Shown: piece after piece, positions 1 through 9,908 of the stretch
Layout: every line of letters begins with the position of its first letter
Position numbering within the stretch: the stretch's first letter is position 1
DNA from: Desertimonas sp963732335
GTDB taxonomy: Bacteria > Actinomycetota > Acidimicrobiia > Acidimicrobiales > Ilumatobacteraceae
Direction: 5' to 3'
Length of the DNA: 64,000 nucleotides
Assembly: GCA_963732335.1 (NCBI GenBank)
Contig: CAVSZO010000038.1
Coordinates: forward strand, 1 to 64,000
Position numbers and translations under genes: made by a program
Notes under the pieces: generated by a model
The model's database searches: none
What the model was told of the DNA's origin: nothing
What the model saw: the letters and a program-made list of their open reading frames with translations, nothing else

Positions 1-96
1 CGGACCCCTTTAGGTGGGCGTGGGGATCGTTCGCCACCCGAGCCGTGCGATCGGGAATGGCCGTTACCAGGATGTTGTCGCGAGTTGAGCGAGTTC

Positions 97-675
97 ATGA
101 CCTTTAACAGGGTGATGGAAGTCGCACACACCGACCGCGCCCGAGCGTCGTCAGTCGCCGTTGGCGCGTCGACCGAGTGTCCGTGGTGTGGCGCAGCGAC
201 CCATCACGCACCGGGCACTACCGCTGCGTCCGCCTCGTCCGAACTCCTAGAAACTCCCCACCAGCCAAGTGACCAGCCGTGGTTGTACACGGTGGAGGAG
301 GCGGCCGTTCGACTGCTGATCGGCAGGACGAAGGCCTATCAGATGGCGCGTCAATACCTGTGTCGAGTGGCGGTCGCAAGGGCATGCCGGTGATCCGACT
401 CGGGAAGTGCTTGCGGGTGCCTGCATGGGCCGCTATGGGTGCTGGCCAGCACGGGCCGGGTTGTCTCACTGGCCGAGCTGGCGGCCCACGCAAGCGCGGC
501 GGCGGCGGTCGACCGGTCGGCGGATTGCCGTGCGGCGTCGCGACCCTGGGCGAAGGCGGGCTGCGGCGCGTCAGACGCCCTCGTCGGACGTTCAGGTCGG
601 GCGCGCCGGCGGCGGTCTGCCGGTGGTCGTCGGGCTGGGTCGGTCGAGCGGGTCCTGCTGGTTCCGCCGGGCTGA
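97..675 (+). CDS. excisionase-family helix-turn-helix protein, frameshifted
   Basis: Likely small DNA-binding protein of the Xis/MerR-like HTH type, found beside relaxases and integrases of mobile elements. The recognisable part reads LYTVEEAAVRLLIGRTKAYQ, then after a shift near 355 GMPVIRLGKCLRVPAWA, then after another near 435 LASTGRVVSLAEL. That order (helix-turn-helix, basic wing, C-terminal helix) is typical of the family. I chose the ATG at 97; a TTG at 85 is the alternative. The natural stop is uncertain because of the shifts: homology ends near 520, and 521-768 shows nothing I recognise. A CxxC pair (ECPWCGAA) lies before the HTH and could be a small zinc site. It precedes the relaxase in the same direction, so an element-control role is plausible but inferred. 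Confidence 0.45.
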
Positions 676-768
676 GGTCGTCGTGTTCGCGACCGTCGTC
701 GGCCTCGCGTCCGATCTGGTTGGCAGACAGGTGCCCGATATCGGGCGCGACATCGGAGGTGGCGTCTG

Positions 769-3700
769 ATGCTGCGGGTTTCGACGATCCGTGCTTCGTC
801 CGCTACGGCGTCGGCGGAGTACTACACGCGATACCTGACCGGCGCGCCCGGCGAGGTGCCGGGGGTGTGGTCGGGCTGCCAGGCAGCAGGTCTTGGACTG
901 TCGGGCAGGGTCAACCGCGAGGACCTGCAAGCCCTGCTGGAGGGCCGTGACCCCATTTCGGGGACACGGTTGGGCCGCGCCCTCGTTGATCGCGTCACCG
1001 CCGATGGCCGAGTAGTACACGCGGTGGCGGGCTTTGACGCGACGTTCTCGGCGCCGAAGTCACTTTCAGTGTGCTGGGCGCTGTCGGGCGACGACCGGTT
1101 CCTGAAGGCTCACGATGTCGCCGTGACGGCGGCGTTGGCGCATCTGGAGCGGCTCGGGTCAACGACGAGAATCCGGTGCAACGGCGGCCGGCTGCATCCC
1201 GACACGCAAGGGTTGACGATGGCGGTGTTCCGCCAGACGACGTCGCGGGCCGATGACCCGCAGATCCATACCCACGCCGTGATCTCGGCCAAGGTGCAGA
1301 CCGCCGAGGGCCGGTGGATGGCCCTCGATGCCCGCTATCTGAAGAAGCATCAGCGGATGCTCGGCGGCCTCTACCAGTCGGTGCTGCGCAACGAGCTGAC
1401 CCACCGCCTCGGGGTCGGGTGGGGGCCGATCGTCAAGGGCCAGGCCGAGATCGCCGGCGTGCCCAAGGATCTGTTGGCGGTGTTCTCCAAACGCGCCGCC
1501 AACCATCAAGCGCGCGCTGGACGTGAAGCTCGACGAGTTCCGCCACCGTGAGGGCCGGGAACCATCACCGAAGGAGCGCGCCGCCCTGGAGCGTCAAGCC
1601 TCGGCGGATACCCGGGGCCGCAAGTCCGGGCTCGGTGTCGCCGATCTGGCGACACGGTGGCAGGGCGAGGCGGCAGAGGTCGGCTGGACCGTCGAACGTC
1701 TCGTCGAGCACGTCGGGCGGGCCGCCGCCGACCGTTCCCCGACGGACTCGCTGACCGTCACCGACGTCGTCGAGGCGGTGTCGGCGGAGCACTCGTCGTG
1801 GGGCCGGCCCGATGTCATCCAGGCGATCTGTGACCTGCACCGTCCCGTGTCGCAGATGTCGGGACAGCGCTGGGCAGCGGCGATCGAACACGCCGCCGAC
1901 AAGGTGCTCGAACGTTGCGTCGACTTGGACCCGCCCAACGCGACACAGCGACGAGACTCGGATGGTCGCTCGCTGTGGATCGAGCCAACGGCGCCGAGGT
2001 TCACCTCCGAGGCGGTGCTCGTCCAGGAGGAGCGGATTCTCACCTGGGCGATCGATGCTCAAGCCGGAACCGCGTCGCCGTCGAGCACCGTCGATCGGGC
2101 CGGCCTCGATGTGTTGCAGGCCGACGCCGCTGCCTCGGTGGCCGGCGACGACCGTCTCGTGTTGGTGGTCGGCCCGGCCGGTGCGGGCAAGACCCGGATG
2201 CTCGCCGCCGCCGTCACCGACCTGCACGCCCACCATCGCGCGGTGTTCGGTGTCGCCCCGACGGCGAAAGCCGCCCGGGTACTCGAACGGGACACCGGTA
2301 TGCGTGCCGACACCGTCGCCAAACTGCTCCATGAGTGGCAGCGGCCCGATCGGCCGCCACTACCCGAGTACCGGCTCGGCCGCGGGGCGACACTCGTCGT
2401 CGACGAGGCAGGGATGGTGTCCACCCCGGCTTGCATCAGCTCGTGAGTCTCGCCGAGGCGAACCAGTGGCGCCTCGTGCTCGTCGGCGATGATCGCCAGC
2501 TGCAAGCCGTTGGCCGTGGCGGCCTGTTCGCCGAGCTGTGCGCCAACGGCCAAGTCGACCAACTCGAACGCCTCCACCGCTTCAAACACGACTGGGAGGC
2601 TGCCGCGTCGCTGCAACTGCGATCCGGTGATCCCCGCGCCCTCGACGCCTACGAAGCCCACGACCGGATCATCCCCGGAACGCTCGAGGACCACCTCGCC
2701 GCGATGGCCGACACATGGATCGAGCACCACTCGGGCGGCGTCACCGTCGCCCTCGTCGCCTCCACCAATGATCATGTCGACGCCATCAACCATGCCGTCC
2801 AAGCCGCCCGAGTCGCCGCCGGACACCTCAACCCCGACATCGTCGCGCCGATCGCCGGCGGAGAGTGCGCTCATGTCGGTGACGTTGTCGCCACCCGCCG
2901 CAACGACCGCACCCTGATCACGTCGGCGGGCGAGACGGTCCGCAACCGGGAAACCTGGACCGTCACGGCGATCGGGACCGATGGTTCGTTGACCGTGACC
3001 CGTGAACAGGGACACGGCACCGTCACGCTGCCCGCCGACTACGCCCACGACCACGTCAGGTTGGGCTACGCGGCGACCGAGCACGGCTACCAGTCCGACA
3101 CCGTCGACCACAGCCTCTCACTCGTCTCGGCGGTGACGACCCGCCGCGGCCTGTACGTCGCCGCCACCCGCGGCCGCGACGCAGAACCTGCTGTGCGTCG
3201 TCACCGACAGCACCGACGTCGCCGAAGCCAGAGACACCCTCGAGGCGATCCTCGCCTTCGACCGCGCCGACATCCCCGCCGTCACCCAACGCCGCACCCT
3301 CGCCCACCAAGAACCGCTCGAGGCGGCGCGGCAACGACCGGAGCCGACGGCTCGCTGTGAGATCCCCGAATGGTTCGAACCACTCCGTGCCGGGCTGCGC
3401 CGCGACTTGCACGACGCCGAGCAGGCCCTCACGGCCAGCGAGGCGAGGCGGGCCCGACTTGCAGCCGAGGCCACCGCCGCCCAACGCGACCTCGTCCGGA
3501 TCGAGGCGGCGACGGCCCCGGCTCGCCAGGCGCTGGCGGCGGCGACGGGCCTCTACGAGGAGGCGTGGCGGCGCCACGCCCGCGCCCAGCACCACCTCGA
3601 CCACAGCGGCATCCGCGGCCGACGCAACGCCCGCCGCGACCATGACGCCGCTGTCGGGCAACTCGAAGCAGCGACCGAACACCTCGAACGCACCCGACGA

Positions 3701-4072
3701 CACACCGCCGCAGACGTCGAGCACTACCACCAGGCACGAACACGCGCCGACGAGACCGGCACGGCGCTGCATCGCCACGACATGCGCCAGCTGCTCAACC
3801 ACACCGTCGACCACATCGCTGCCCTGCGACGACAGGTCGAATCGCTCGACCTGTGGGGTCGCTGGGCTGGCGGCGACACCGTCAACGTCCAGCAACTCGG
3901 TGACATCGTCGAACAACTCACCAACATCAGCCGCCGCAACGAACACGCCGACCAGTTCCAAGCGCTCGGCCAGACGGTACGCGACTGGGCCGGCGACGCC
4001 GGCATCGACCTGCCCACCGCCACACGGCACAGCCGAACCCTCCAACGAGCCGGCCCCGAACTCGGACTGTGA
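769..4072 (+). CDS. MobF-family (TrwC/TraI-like) relaxase-helicase, three frameshifts
   Basis: Conjugative relaxase that would nick oriT and unwind the transferred strand. The N-terminal TrwC domain (about residues 1-245) has tandem tyrosines near residues 18-22 (EYYTRY) and the metal-binding histidines in PQIHTHAV near residue 165. The RecD-like helicase part has Walker A GPAGAGKT near residue 468 and Walker B VVDEAGM near 545, followed by LVGDDRQLQAVGRGG and the late helicase motif LYVAATRGRD. An Ala/Arg-rich helical tail (about residues 880-1100) probably forms a coiled coil. Shifts lie near 1500 (an extra base), 2430 and 3180; once corrected the protein is about 1100 residues, normal for actinobacterial MobF relaxases. 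No coupling protein or type IV secretion gene is visible downstream, so this is an element fragment or its edge. Confidence 0.85.
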
Positions 4073-4270
4073 GGACAGTCGACTGGTCGTCCGGCGTGCC
4101 GTCGCCCCGACGGGCAAACGGTCGCCGTTCCCCGCGATCGCACCGAAGCCCGGTGGATGGCCAATGGAATCGGGCTCACAGATCGCCTCAGAGGCACGAA
4201 CTCGGCCCGGGTGGCATCGAGGGTGCGGAGCATCGGCCCGAATCCGGCGGCCCGGCCGAACCACCGAGCA

Positions 4271-4301
4271 AGGAAGCTTCGGCGGCGAACCGAAGCTTCC
4301 T
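4271..4301. repeat. 12-bp perfect inverted repeat (hairpin)
   Basis: AGGAAGCTTCGG at 4271-4282 is the exact reverse complement of CCGAAGCTTCCT at 4290-4301, with a 7-base loop. It lies about 200 bases past the relaxase stop. There is no T-run after it, so it could be a factor-assisted terminator or a protein-binding or transfer-related site. Confidence 0.6.
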
Positions 4302-4648
4302 CGAGCGACGTTCTGGCGCCAGCACTCGGCAACGCTAAGGCCCGCGCAACGAGTCGCCACGTCGCCTCCGCTCACGGCGAGGCTGAATCCGCACGCGATA
4401 ACGCCGAGTATGGAGCGCATCGAGCGATTCCGGACGACCATCCGTCGACCACGGATAACGGCAGTTCGGCGTTGGTCCGCGTCGTCGGGGCGTCGGCGCG
4501 AGCAACACCGTGGTGGCGACTGATTGCCGAGGATGGGCGCTCGCGGCAGCAAGCGCTCGAGGTGCCGATCTTCCGCGCTGAGACGTTCACGCCGCGGGGC
4601 TGAGTGAAGTGTCTCGGGTGCAACGACCCTTGGGATCCGCCGAGGATG

Positions 4649-4699
4649 CATACCTTTCGCCGACGGGGTCAACGACTCTCTCAATCTCACCGTGCGGCT
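4649..4699 (-). pseudogene. fragment of a second SAM methyltransferase gene
   Basis: About 51 bases nearly match 7314-7365 inside the intact methyltransferase. On the minus strand this copy reads ERVVDPVGERYASSADPKG, while the other copy reads ERVVDPVGERYEF followed by a GGGFKSKD stretch. Similarity stops soon on both sides, so this is a relic of duplication or recombination rather than a gene. Confidence 0.55.
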
Positions 4700-4997
4700 C
4701 GGGCTTGCTTGCGCGTCGATCGTGGGCTCGCAGCCAATTTCGGGCGAGACGCAACGCGAAACGGGCGTGCCTACGAGCAAGCGGCTCGGCGGATGTTCAG
4801 AAGCCGAATTGCGGGCCCAGGCCCAGCGCCTGCCCGCTGGGAGGCTGGCGCGAGTCGACGAACGGGATGGCGCCCATCGCCGCGGCGAGCCCTGACTGCC
4901 AGGTGGTCTCAGCTGGCTCGCCACCGTCGTGGCGCTGTCGGCGCTCGCCGGCCGTGACCGGGCATCGACGGATCGAGGCGTGGCGGGGCGGCGTAGC

Positions 4998-5742
4998 GTG
5001 CCGGTCGTGCCCACCAACCAGCCGCACCCCTGCCTGACCGCGGTCGTGCCGTGCTACGACGAGGCTGGGACGATCATCACACTGCTCGAACGCGTGCTGA
5101 GTTCGCCTTGGATCGCCGAGATCGTCGTCGTCGACGACGGCTCTCGCGACACCACCGTCGACCTCGTGCGGGCGGTCGCGACCCGTGAGCCGCGTGTCCG
5201 GTTGATCGAGCACCGTCAGAACCGGGGCAAGGGCGCGGCGTTGCGGTCCGGGTTTCGCGGCGGCGACGTCGGAGTACGTGATCGTCCAGGACGCCGACCT
5301 CGAGTACGACCCGGCCGAGTACCCGCTGCTGCTCGAGCCCATCCTCGAGGACGGGCCGACGTCGTCTACGGCTCGCGGTTCGTCGGCGGCGGCCGCACCG
5401 CGTGCTCTACTTCTGGCACTCCGTCGGCAACCGGTTCCTGACCATGCTGTCGAACTGGTTCACGAATCTGAACCTCACCGACATGGAGACGTGCTACAAG
5501 GTGTTCCGGCGAGAGGTGCATCCAGGCGATCGAGATCGAGGAGGACCGGTTCGGCTTCGAACCGGAGATCACCGCCAAGGTCGCCGCTCGGTCGACTGCG
5601 GGTGTACGAGGTGGCGATCAGCTACACCGGGCGGACGTATGACGAGGGCAAGAAGATCGGCTGGCGGGACGGCGTGCGAGCGCTGGCCTGCGTCGTCAAG
5701 TACTCACCGGTCGGTCGCCGGATCCGACGCCGGCCGGCCTGA
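4998..5742 (+). CDS. family 2 glycosyltransferase (DPM1-like), several frameshifts
   Basis: Predicted GT-A fold transferase that would move a sugar from a nucleotide donor, probably onto a polyprenyl phosphate. The start (GTG 4998) leads quickly into LTAVVPCYDEAGTI, then VVVDDGSRDTT, NRGKGAALRSGF, the metal-binding stretch VIVQDADLEYDP, VVYGSRFVGG, the LTDMETCYKVFRREV segment typical of dolichol-phosphate-mannose synthase relatives, and a basic C-terminus. These pieces fall in different frames; shifts lie near 5262, 5350, 5400, 5520 and 5590. Corrected length is about 245 residues, the soluble DPM1-like size without membrane tail. It converges on a membrane glycosyltransferase of the lipid-linked-sugar type, a common partnership. 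Exact sugar and acceptor cannot be read from sequence. Confidence 0.8.
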
Positions 5743-5753
5743 CTCACCGGACG

Positions 5754-7139
5754 TCACGGGAGCAGCGGGGTGATCGGGCTGTCGGAGTACACGAGGATGC
5801 CACCGAAGTCGATCAAGTGCGCGAAGCGCTCGTGGGCCACGGTCCGGCCCTGCTCACGGATGATCACCGCAACGAACATTTCACAATCGCCATAGCCGGC
5901 GGGCCCGTCGAGCACGGTCGGGTCGACAGCGCGCACCTCTGCGGTGTACACGCTCAGCGGGAACGTTTCGGCGCCGCACACGACCCGTCCGTCGGCGCGG
6001 GCTGCATCGATGAGCGCCGCCGCTTCGCGGATCCTCGGTTTGTGATCGACCACGTCGCCGACGTTGGGGACGAGCAGCGCCACCGCGAGCGCGCCGGCGA
6101 CCACACCGAGCCGAGCAGGGATGGCGTGGACCCCGAAGGCCGCCAGCGCGGCGACGTACGGCGCCATGGCGACGAAGAATCGCGGGTAGAGGTCGTAGGG
6201 CTCGATCACCTGCCAGAGCAGGAGCACTACCGCGGCCACCAGACCGATCGACGCCGCGAGGGTGACAGCGACGCGGAGGGAGCGGCGACCGAGCGACCAC
6301 AGACCGACCGCCGACAGCACGGCGGTGATGATGACGACGGCACGGTGCTGACCCAGGTACCGCTCGACGAGGCGCCATCCGAAATCCGGCATGTGGCGGT
6401 TGCCGCGCGCCGCGCTGTTGCGGCGGACGTCGTCGAGGAGTGGCAGTTGCAGGAGGAACGCCGAGATCGCGGCCAGCGACCACGCGATCAGGTGCGCGAC
6501 GCGGAGTGCCGAAGCACCGTGCTGACGACCGCGACGAGCACGATCGGGAGCGCGCTGTAGGTGTGGGTCGTCACCGCGACCACCATCGCGATCGACGCGA
6601 CGACGAGCCACCGTGTGCGATGGTCGCGCCATGACCGCTCGGTCGCGATCGCCGCGACCAGGACGGCCAGCGTCGCGAGCGCGTAGCCGCGCAACGTCCG
6701 GAACTCGACGACGAAGATCGGGTTGGCGAGCAGGGCGAGGCCGGCGAAGGCGCCGGCGAAGGCATCCGTGCGCCGGCCCACCCACCAGGTGAGCAAGCCC
6801 ACCGCGGCGGCGCCACACATCACTGGGAGCAGCCGCTGCGACGTCTCGCCGACCAGACCGATCCGCCACGCGAGCGCCTGGATCACCGAGAACAGTCTGG
6901 TGGTTGTTGAACACGAACTGCGTCGTGAGCGCCTTCCAGGGCGATCCGCCATTCACGAACATGGCGTAGGTGACACCCTCGTCGTAGTTGAAGCTCCGTC
7001 CGATGTTGATCGAGCCCGCGACGATCGCGGCGATCGACGTCGCTGCGGTGGCCACCATCAATGAAGCCGGCAACAGCCGGGTGCGCCCCGCCCCGGCCGG
7101 CTGGGTCGAGGCAATCGTGGCGGGAGCCGACTCACCCAC
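5754..7139 (-). CDS. GT39/ArnT-like integral membrane glycosyltransferase, frameshifted
   Basis: Multi-pass membrane protein likely using a polyprenyl-phosphate sugar donor. The N-terminus has one membrane helix followed by SFNYDEGVTY (residues about 49-58), where the YDE acid pair matches the catalytic motif in the first periplasmic loop of GT39/GT83 enzymes. About nine further hydrophobic segments follow and a soluble tail of about 100 residues ends at 5754. The GTG start at 7139 is supported by a GAGGAG ribosome-binding site about seven bases upstream. Shifts near 6905 and 6495 break the frame. The start lies 14 bases after the methyltransferase stop, so the two form an operon. The adjacent GT2 enzyme may make its lipid-linked donor (inference). 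Confidence 0.7.
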   Translation of the reverse strand: MGESAPATIASTQPAGAGRTRLLPASLMVATAATSIAAIVAGSINIGRSFNYDEGVTYAMFVNGGSPWKALTTQFVFNNHQTVLGDPGARVADRSGRRDVAAAAPSDVWRRRGGLAHLVGGPAHGCLRRRLRRPRPARQPDLRRRVPDVARLRARDAGRPGRGDRDRAVMARPSHTVARRRVDRDGGRGDDPHLQRAPDRARRGRQHGASALRVAHLIAWSLAAISAFLLQLPLLDDVRRNSAARGNRHMPDFGWRLVERYLGQHRAVVIITAVLSAVGLWSLGRRSLRVAVTLAASIGLVAAVVLLLWQVIEPYDLYPRFFVAMAPYVAALAAFGVHAIPARLGVVAGALAVALLVPNVGDVVDHKPRIREAAALIDAARADGRVVCGAETFPLSVYTAEVRAVDPTVLDGPAGYGDCEMFVAVIIREQGRTVAHERFAHLIDFGGILVYSDSPITPLLP

Positions 7140-7153
7140 GCTTTGCTCCTCTG

Positions 7154-7922
7154 TCAAGCGGCCTCGGCGAGATTGTTCACCGTGGTCGCGGGATGGGTGT
7201 CGGCGAGCAGGATGTGGTAGCCGATGTCGGAGAGGCGCCGCCTGAGTGCTCGTAGTGCGGTGCCGGCGCGGCGAGCGTAGGCGTCCTTGCTCTTGAAGCC
7301 TCCGCCGAGAATTCATACCGTTCGCCGACGGGGTCAACGACTCTCTCAAATCTCACCATGCGGCTCTGGGCGAGTGACCGCTGGTAATCAGGAACGTTCG
7401 GCCATCGCGCGTCGAGCACCCAATCGAGGTCGTCAAAGAGGATCCATCCACCCGCCACAAGCAGCCGGTCGGCGAGAGCGAATGCCAAGGCGTCGACGTC
7501 CCACGTGTGTGCTCCGTCGATGTAGACGAAGTCGTACTTCGGCTCGACCTCACCGTCGGCCTTTAGCTGCGCTCGGAGGGTGTCGTGTAGGAACCAGGTG
7601 TAGCTCGTCTCTTCGTGTACCACGGTCACGCGCCCGCTCAGACCTGCCTCATGGACCAGATCGCAAGCTTGCGGGCGCCGGTCTTGGGCACTCCGCCGCT
7701 TATCGACGCTGTCAGCGTGCCGAAGCCGTTCGCCTCGAGCGCCGAGCCAATGGATAGCGCACCGACACCGTTGGCGGTGCCGAGTTCGAGGCACGACGAG
7801 GGCCGCCGCGCGCGGACGAAGTCGTGGATCTGCTCACCACGCTCGAGGGTCATCCCACCCGGGAGCCGACCAATGAGCCGGGCCACCCCAGCGGCGCTGG
7901 CAATCGCCATCGGCGGGAGCAT
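7154..7922 (-). CDS. class I SAM-dependent methyltransferase (Methyltransf_24 type), frameshifted
   Basis: Predicted small-molecule or glycan methyltransferase. SAM motif I is SSCLELGTANGVGALSIG (residues about 42-59), and motif IV-like YIDGAHTWD with LLVAGGWILFDDLDW follows; these match the family related to macrocin O-methyltransferase and cephalosporin-hydroxylase-like proteins. Shifts occur near 7690 and near 7305. Reading through the second one gives a C-terminus rich in Arg/Ala helices ending NNLAEAA at a TGA at 7154-7156, which I prefer because the next gene's ribosome-binding site follows directly. Start chosen at ATG 7922 (MLPPMAIAS). Its neighbour suggests modification of a surface glycan or lipid, but the substrate is unknown. 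Confidence 0.7.
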
Positions 7923-8740
7923 ATCTAGAGACTGCTCAGTGGGCTGAGCCTTGCAGACGCTTGACCCGTCGTGAGACCGGCTCACCGCGCTCGCGGATGG
8001 AAACCAATGTTTCCGGTGCGTCGTGTGCAATCGGCAGATATCCGATGGAGCTCTCCGAGTTCGTGACGCGCGATAACACTCGGCTGCGCAATCAACCCGC
8101 GCCACCGATCGTCGCGTACCGCCACGCTCGCGAGAGCACGCACCAGCATCGCGGAGGCAACGCGGTGGATGTGCCAGATCGAGGCGGCTACGTCACGTTC
8201 CCGCCACGGGCACCGCCGCCTGACCGGCCGCACATACCGCCCGGTAGGGAGCATCGCCGAGGAATCGGTTGACCACGCTGGACCCGTGCAGAACGACGGC
8301 TACGGCGCGACCTCGTGGCCATCGACGGCGAGGATCCGGACGATTCAGCAACCCCGGATTTGACCGGCCTGCCTGAGTCGTCCCTTGTACAGAACGATGG
8401 CCGGTTGCGAACCGACCCCGGCTGCCCGATTTGAGCTACGACGGCGAGGCACCAATTGCGGCGCGACCCCGTTCCATCCCACGAAAATCCCGCGCGTCCC
8501 GCGAAATGCCCGCGTCCGCAGCGTGTCGTTCTGTGTCACGCGTGCCGCCCCGTACGTGCTGACCAGGACAAACGCGGACTAGGTGATACAGGCCGACACA
8601 AGCTGACATGGGGCGGAACGGCTGGTTGGATCTGAAAAGCGGAAGGTCCCCGGATCGACGCCGGGCTCGACCACCAGCAACCGCCGCGTCGGACAAGATC
8701 CAGCCGTCGCGAATGGCTATGCAGCGCTGCGGCGATTGGG
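7923..8740. other. gene-poor stretch with tRNA-like fragments
   Basis: No protein is supportable in these 818 bases. A tRNA-Phe-like 3' half lies at 8632-8676. On the minus strand around 8350-8445 there are short D-arm-like (GTAGCTCAAATCGGGCAG) and T-arm-like segments, but they do not fold into one cloverleaf. The stretch looks like an old insertion or recombination site. Confidence 0.4.
8632..8676 (+). pseudogene. 3' half of a tRNA-Phe(GAA)-like gene ending in CCA
   Basis: The 45 bases run from anticodon-loop position 32 to the CCA end. CTGAAAA gives a GAA anticodon loop, followed by GCGGA, variable loop AGGTC, T-stem CCCGG/CCGGG around a 7-base loop, acceptor strand CTCGACC, discriminator A and CCA. 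The 5' side is absent: bases 8627-8631 do not pair with GCGGA and no GGTCGAG acceptor strand is seen upstream. The T-loop (ATCGACG) also departs from the usual TTCRANY. An intact 3' half without the 5' half is what integration into a tRNA gene leaves behind, so this may be an attachment-site relic; simple decay is the alternative. Confidence 0.5.
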
Positions 8741-9908
8741 TCAACGCTGCCCCGACGCCTCCAGCGTGCGGATCCGGCTGAGGAAGTCGTCGCGATCGAT
8801 GTAGCAGCCCTGCAGGTGGCGGGCCCGCTGTTGGGGTCGAACTCGGTGCGGCCGTGGAGGATCCGGTAGTTGTCGAAGCACATCACGTCGCCTGGCTGCA
8901 GGCGAGCGCGGATCTCGAACCGGCCCGATCGCACGAGCCCCGAAGGCACGCACGGCGCGGTACGTGTCGAGCATCCGGTCGGGAGGGACGTCGAGCGGAG
9001 CCAGCAGGGCGTTGCTGTAGCGCACCTCGCGCAACGCGCCGTCGGGTCGAGGCGGATCATCGGCCCGCGGTACGACAGGTCGGTGCCGGCGCCGTCGCGG
9101 TAGCGCCACGGCAGCGGCGTGGTCGACGAGCAGCTCGTACGACGTCGGGTCGGTGCTCGCCAGCTCGGCGGCACAGGCGAACCCGTCGACGAGGATTGTG
9201 TCGCCGCCGGTCGCCTCGAAGACGAGGCAGTGGAGGAACTGGACGCCCGGCAGCGATCTCGCGGCTGACGAGGTCGACGTGCGGGGCCAGCGCGTGGGCG
9301 GTGTACGCCAGGCTGTCGGGGTCGGGCTTGGACACCACGTCCCACAGCAGCCCGAAGTTGCTGTTGCGCCGGAACGCGACCCGTTCGGCGATGCCGGCGA
9401 CCGTGCCCGGAAACCGTCGGCGCGCCGCGGACGAAACTCACGCCGAAGCGGCGGATCTGGTCGAGCCAGCCCAGCAGGTCGGCGTCGGACTGCATGATCG
9501 CGTCGTAGGCGACCTCCGGCGGTGACATCGGCGAACCTGTCGGTCCACAGGTGGCGCTCGTCGGTCGGCATCAGCGCGGCCCGTCGTCGTAGGCGTGCTC
9601 GGCCAGCCAAGTCGGCGTCGAACGACGAGCGGTGGTCGTCGCCGGCCCACGACGATCAACAGGTCGTCCGTCGGGCGAGAGTCGACGCACGGCCGGCGCG
9701 ACGTCCTCGGCGATCGACTGCGTGTCGACCAGACGCTCGGGCACGGACTGGTGCCGGCACGACGGACACGGGCAGTTGTCACGGAGCCAGAGGTGGTGGA
9801 ACGTCGACGTTGCACCGTCGTCCCAGGTCAGCAGCAGCCGGTCGCCTCGTCGCTCGACTCCCGCGACGGCCTTGCGCGGACGCGCAGCGCCTGTGGTTCC
9901 GCGGTCAT
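8741..9908 (-). CDS. gamma-butyrobetaine dioxygenase-like Fe(II)/2-oxoglutarate oxygenase, frameshifted
   Basis: Predicted to hydroxylate gamma-butyrobetaine (or a close analogue) to L-carnitine with 2-oxoglutarate and O2. The N-terminal zinc module shows WLRDNCPCPSCRH, as in BBOX1-type enzymes. The jelly-roll part has the iron-binding HxD in LAPHVDL and a distal histidine in FDNYRILHGRTEF. The ATG at 9908 overlaps the upstream stop as ATGA, fixing the start; the protein ends IRTLEASGQR at 8741. About five shifts break it (near 9870, 9640, 9530, 9330 and 8830), but the joined length of about 385 residues fits the family. Last gene of the minus-strand operon, opposite the carnitine-degrading genes. 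Trimethyllysine dioxygenase is the nearest alternative; the locus context favours butyrobetaine. Confidence 0.75.

Larger units (their letters stand above)
4073..4997. other. gene-poor stretch after the relaxase
   Basis: These 925 bases contain no protein I can support. The open frames lack family resemblance and overlap one another on both strands. Two features stand out: a strong inverted repeat at 4271-4301, and a short degenerate copy of a methyltransferase gene at 4649-4699. The stretch looks like decayed or non-coding DNA between the mobile-element genes and the glycosyltransferase block. Confidence 0.5.

Noticed and set aside
3056..5017. 653-codon open frame on the minus strand
   Set aside because: It is the reverse of the relaxase tail and of the gene-poor stretch; composition is Arg/Ala/Gly-rich with no motif, while the plus strand has clear family sequence.
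8340..8450. tRNA on the minus strand
   Set aside because: D-arm- and T-arm-like segments are present, but no acceptor pairing and no anticodon arm with a proper 7-base loop could be formed.
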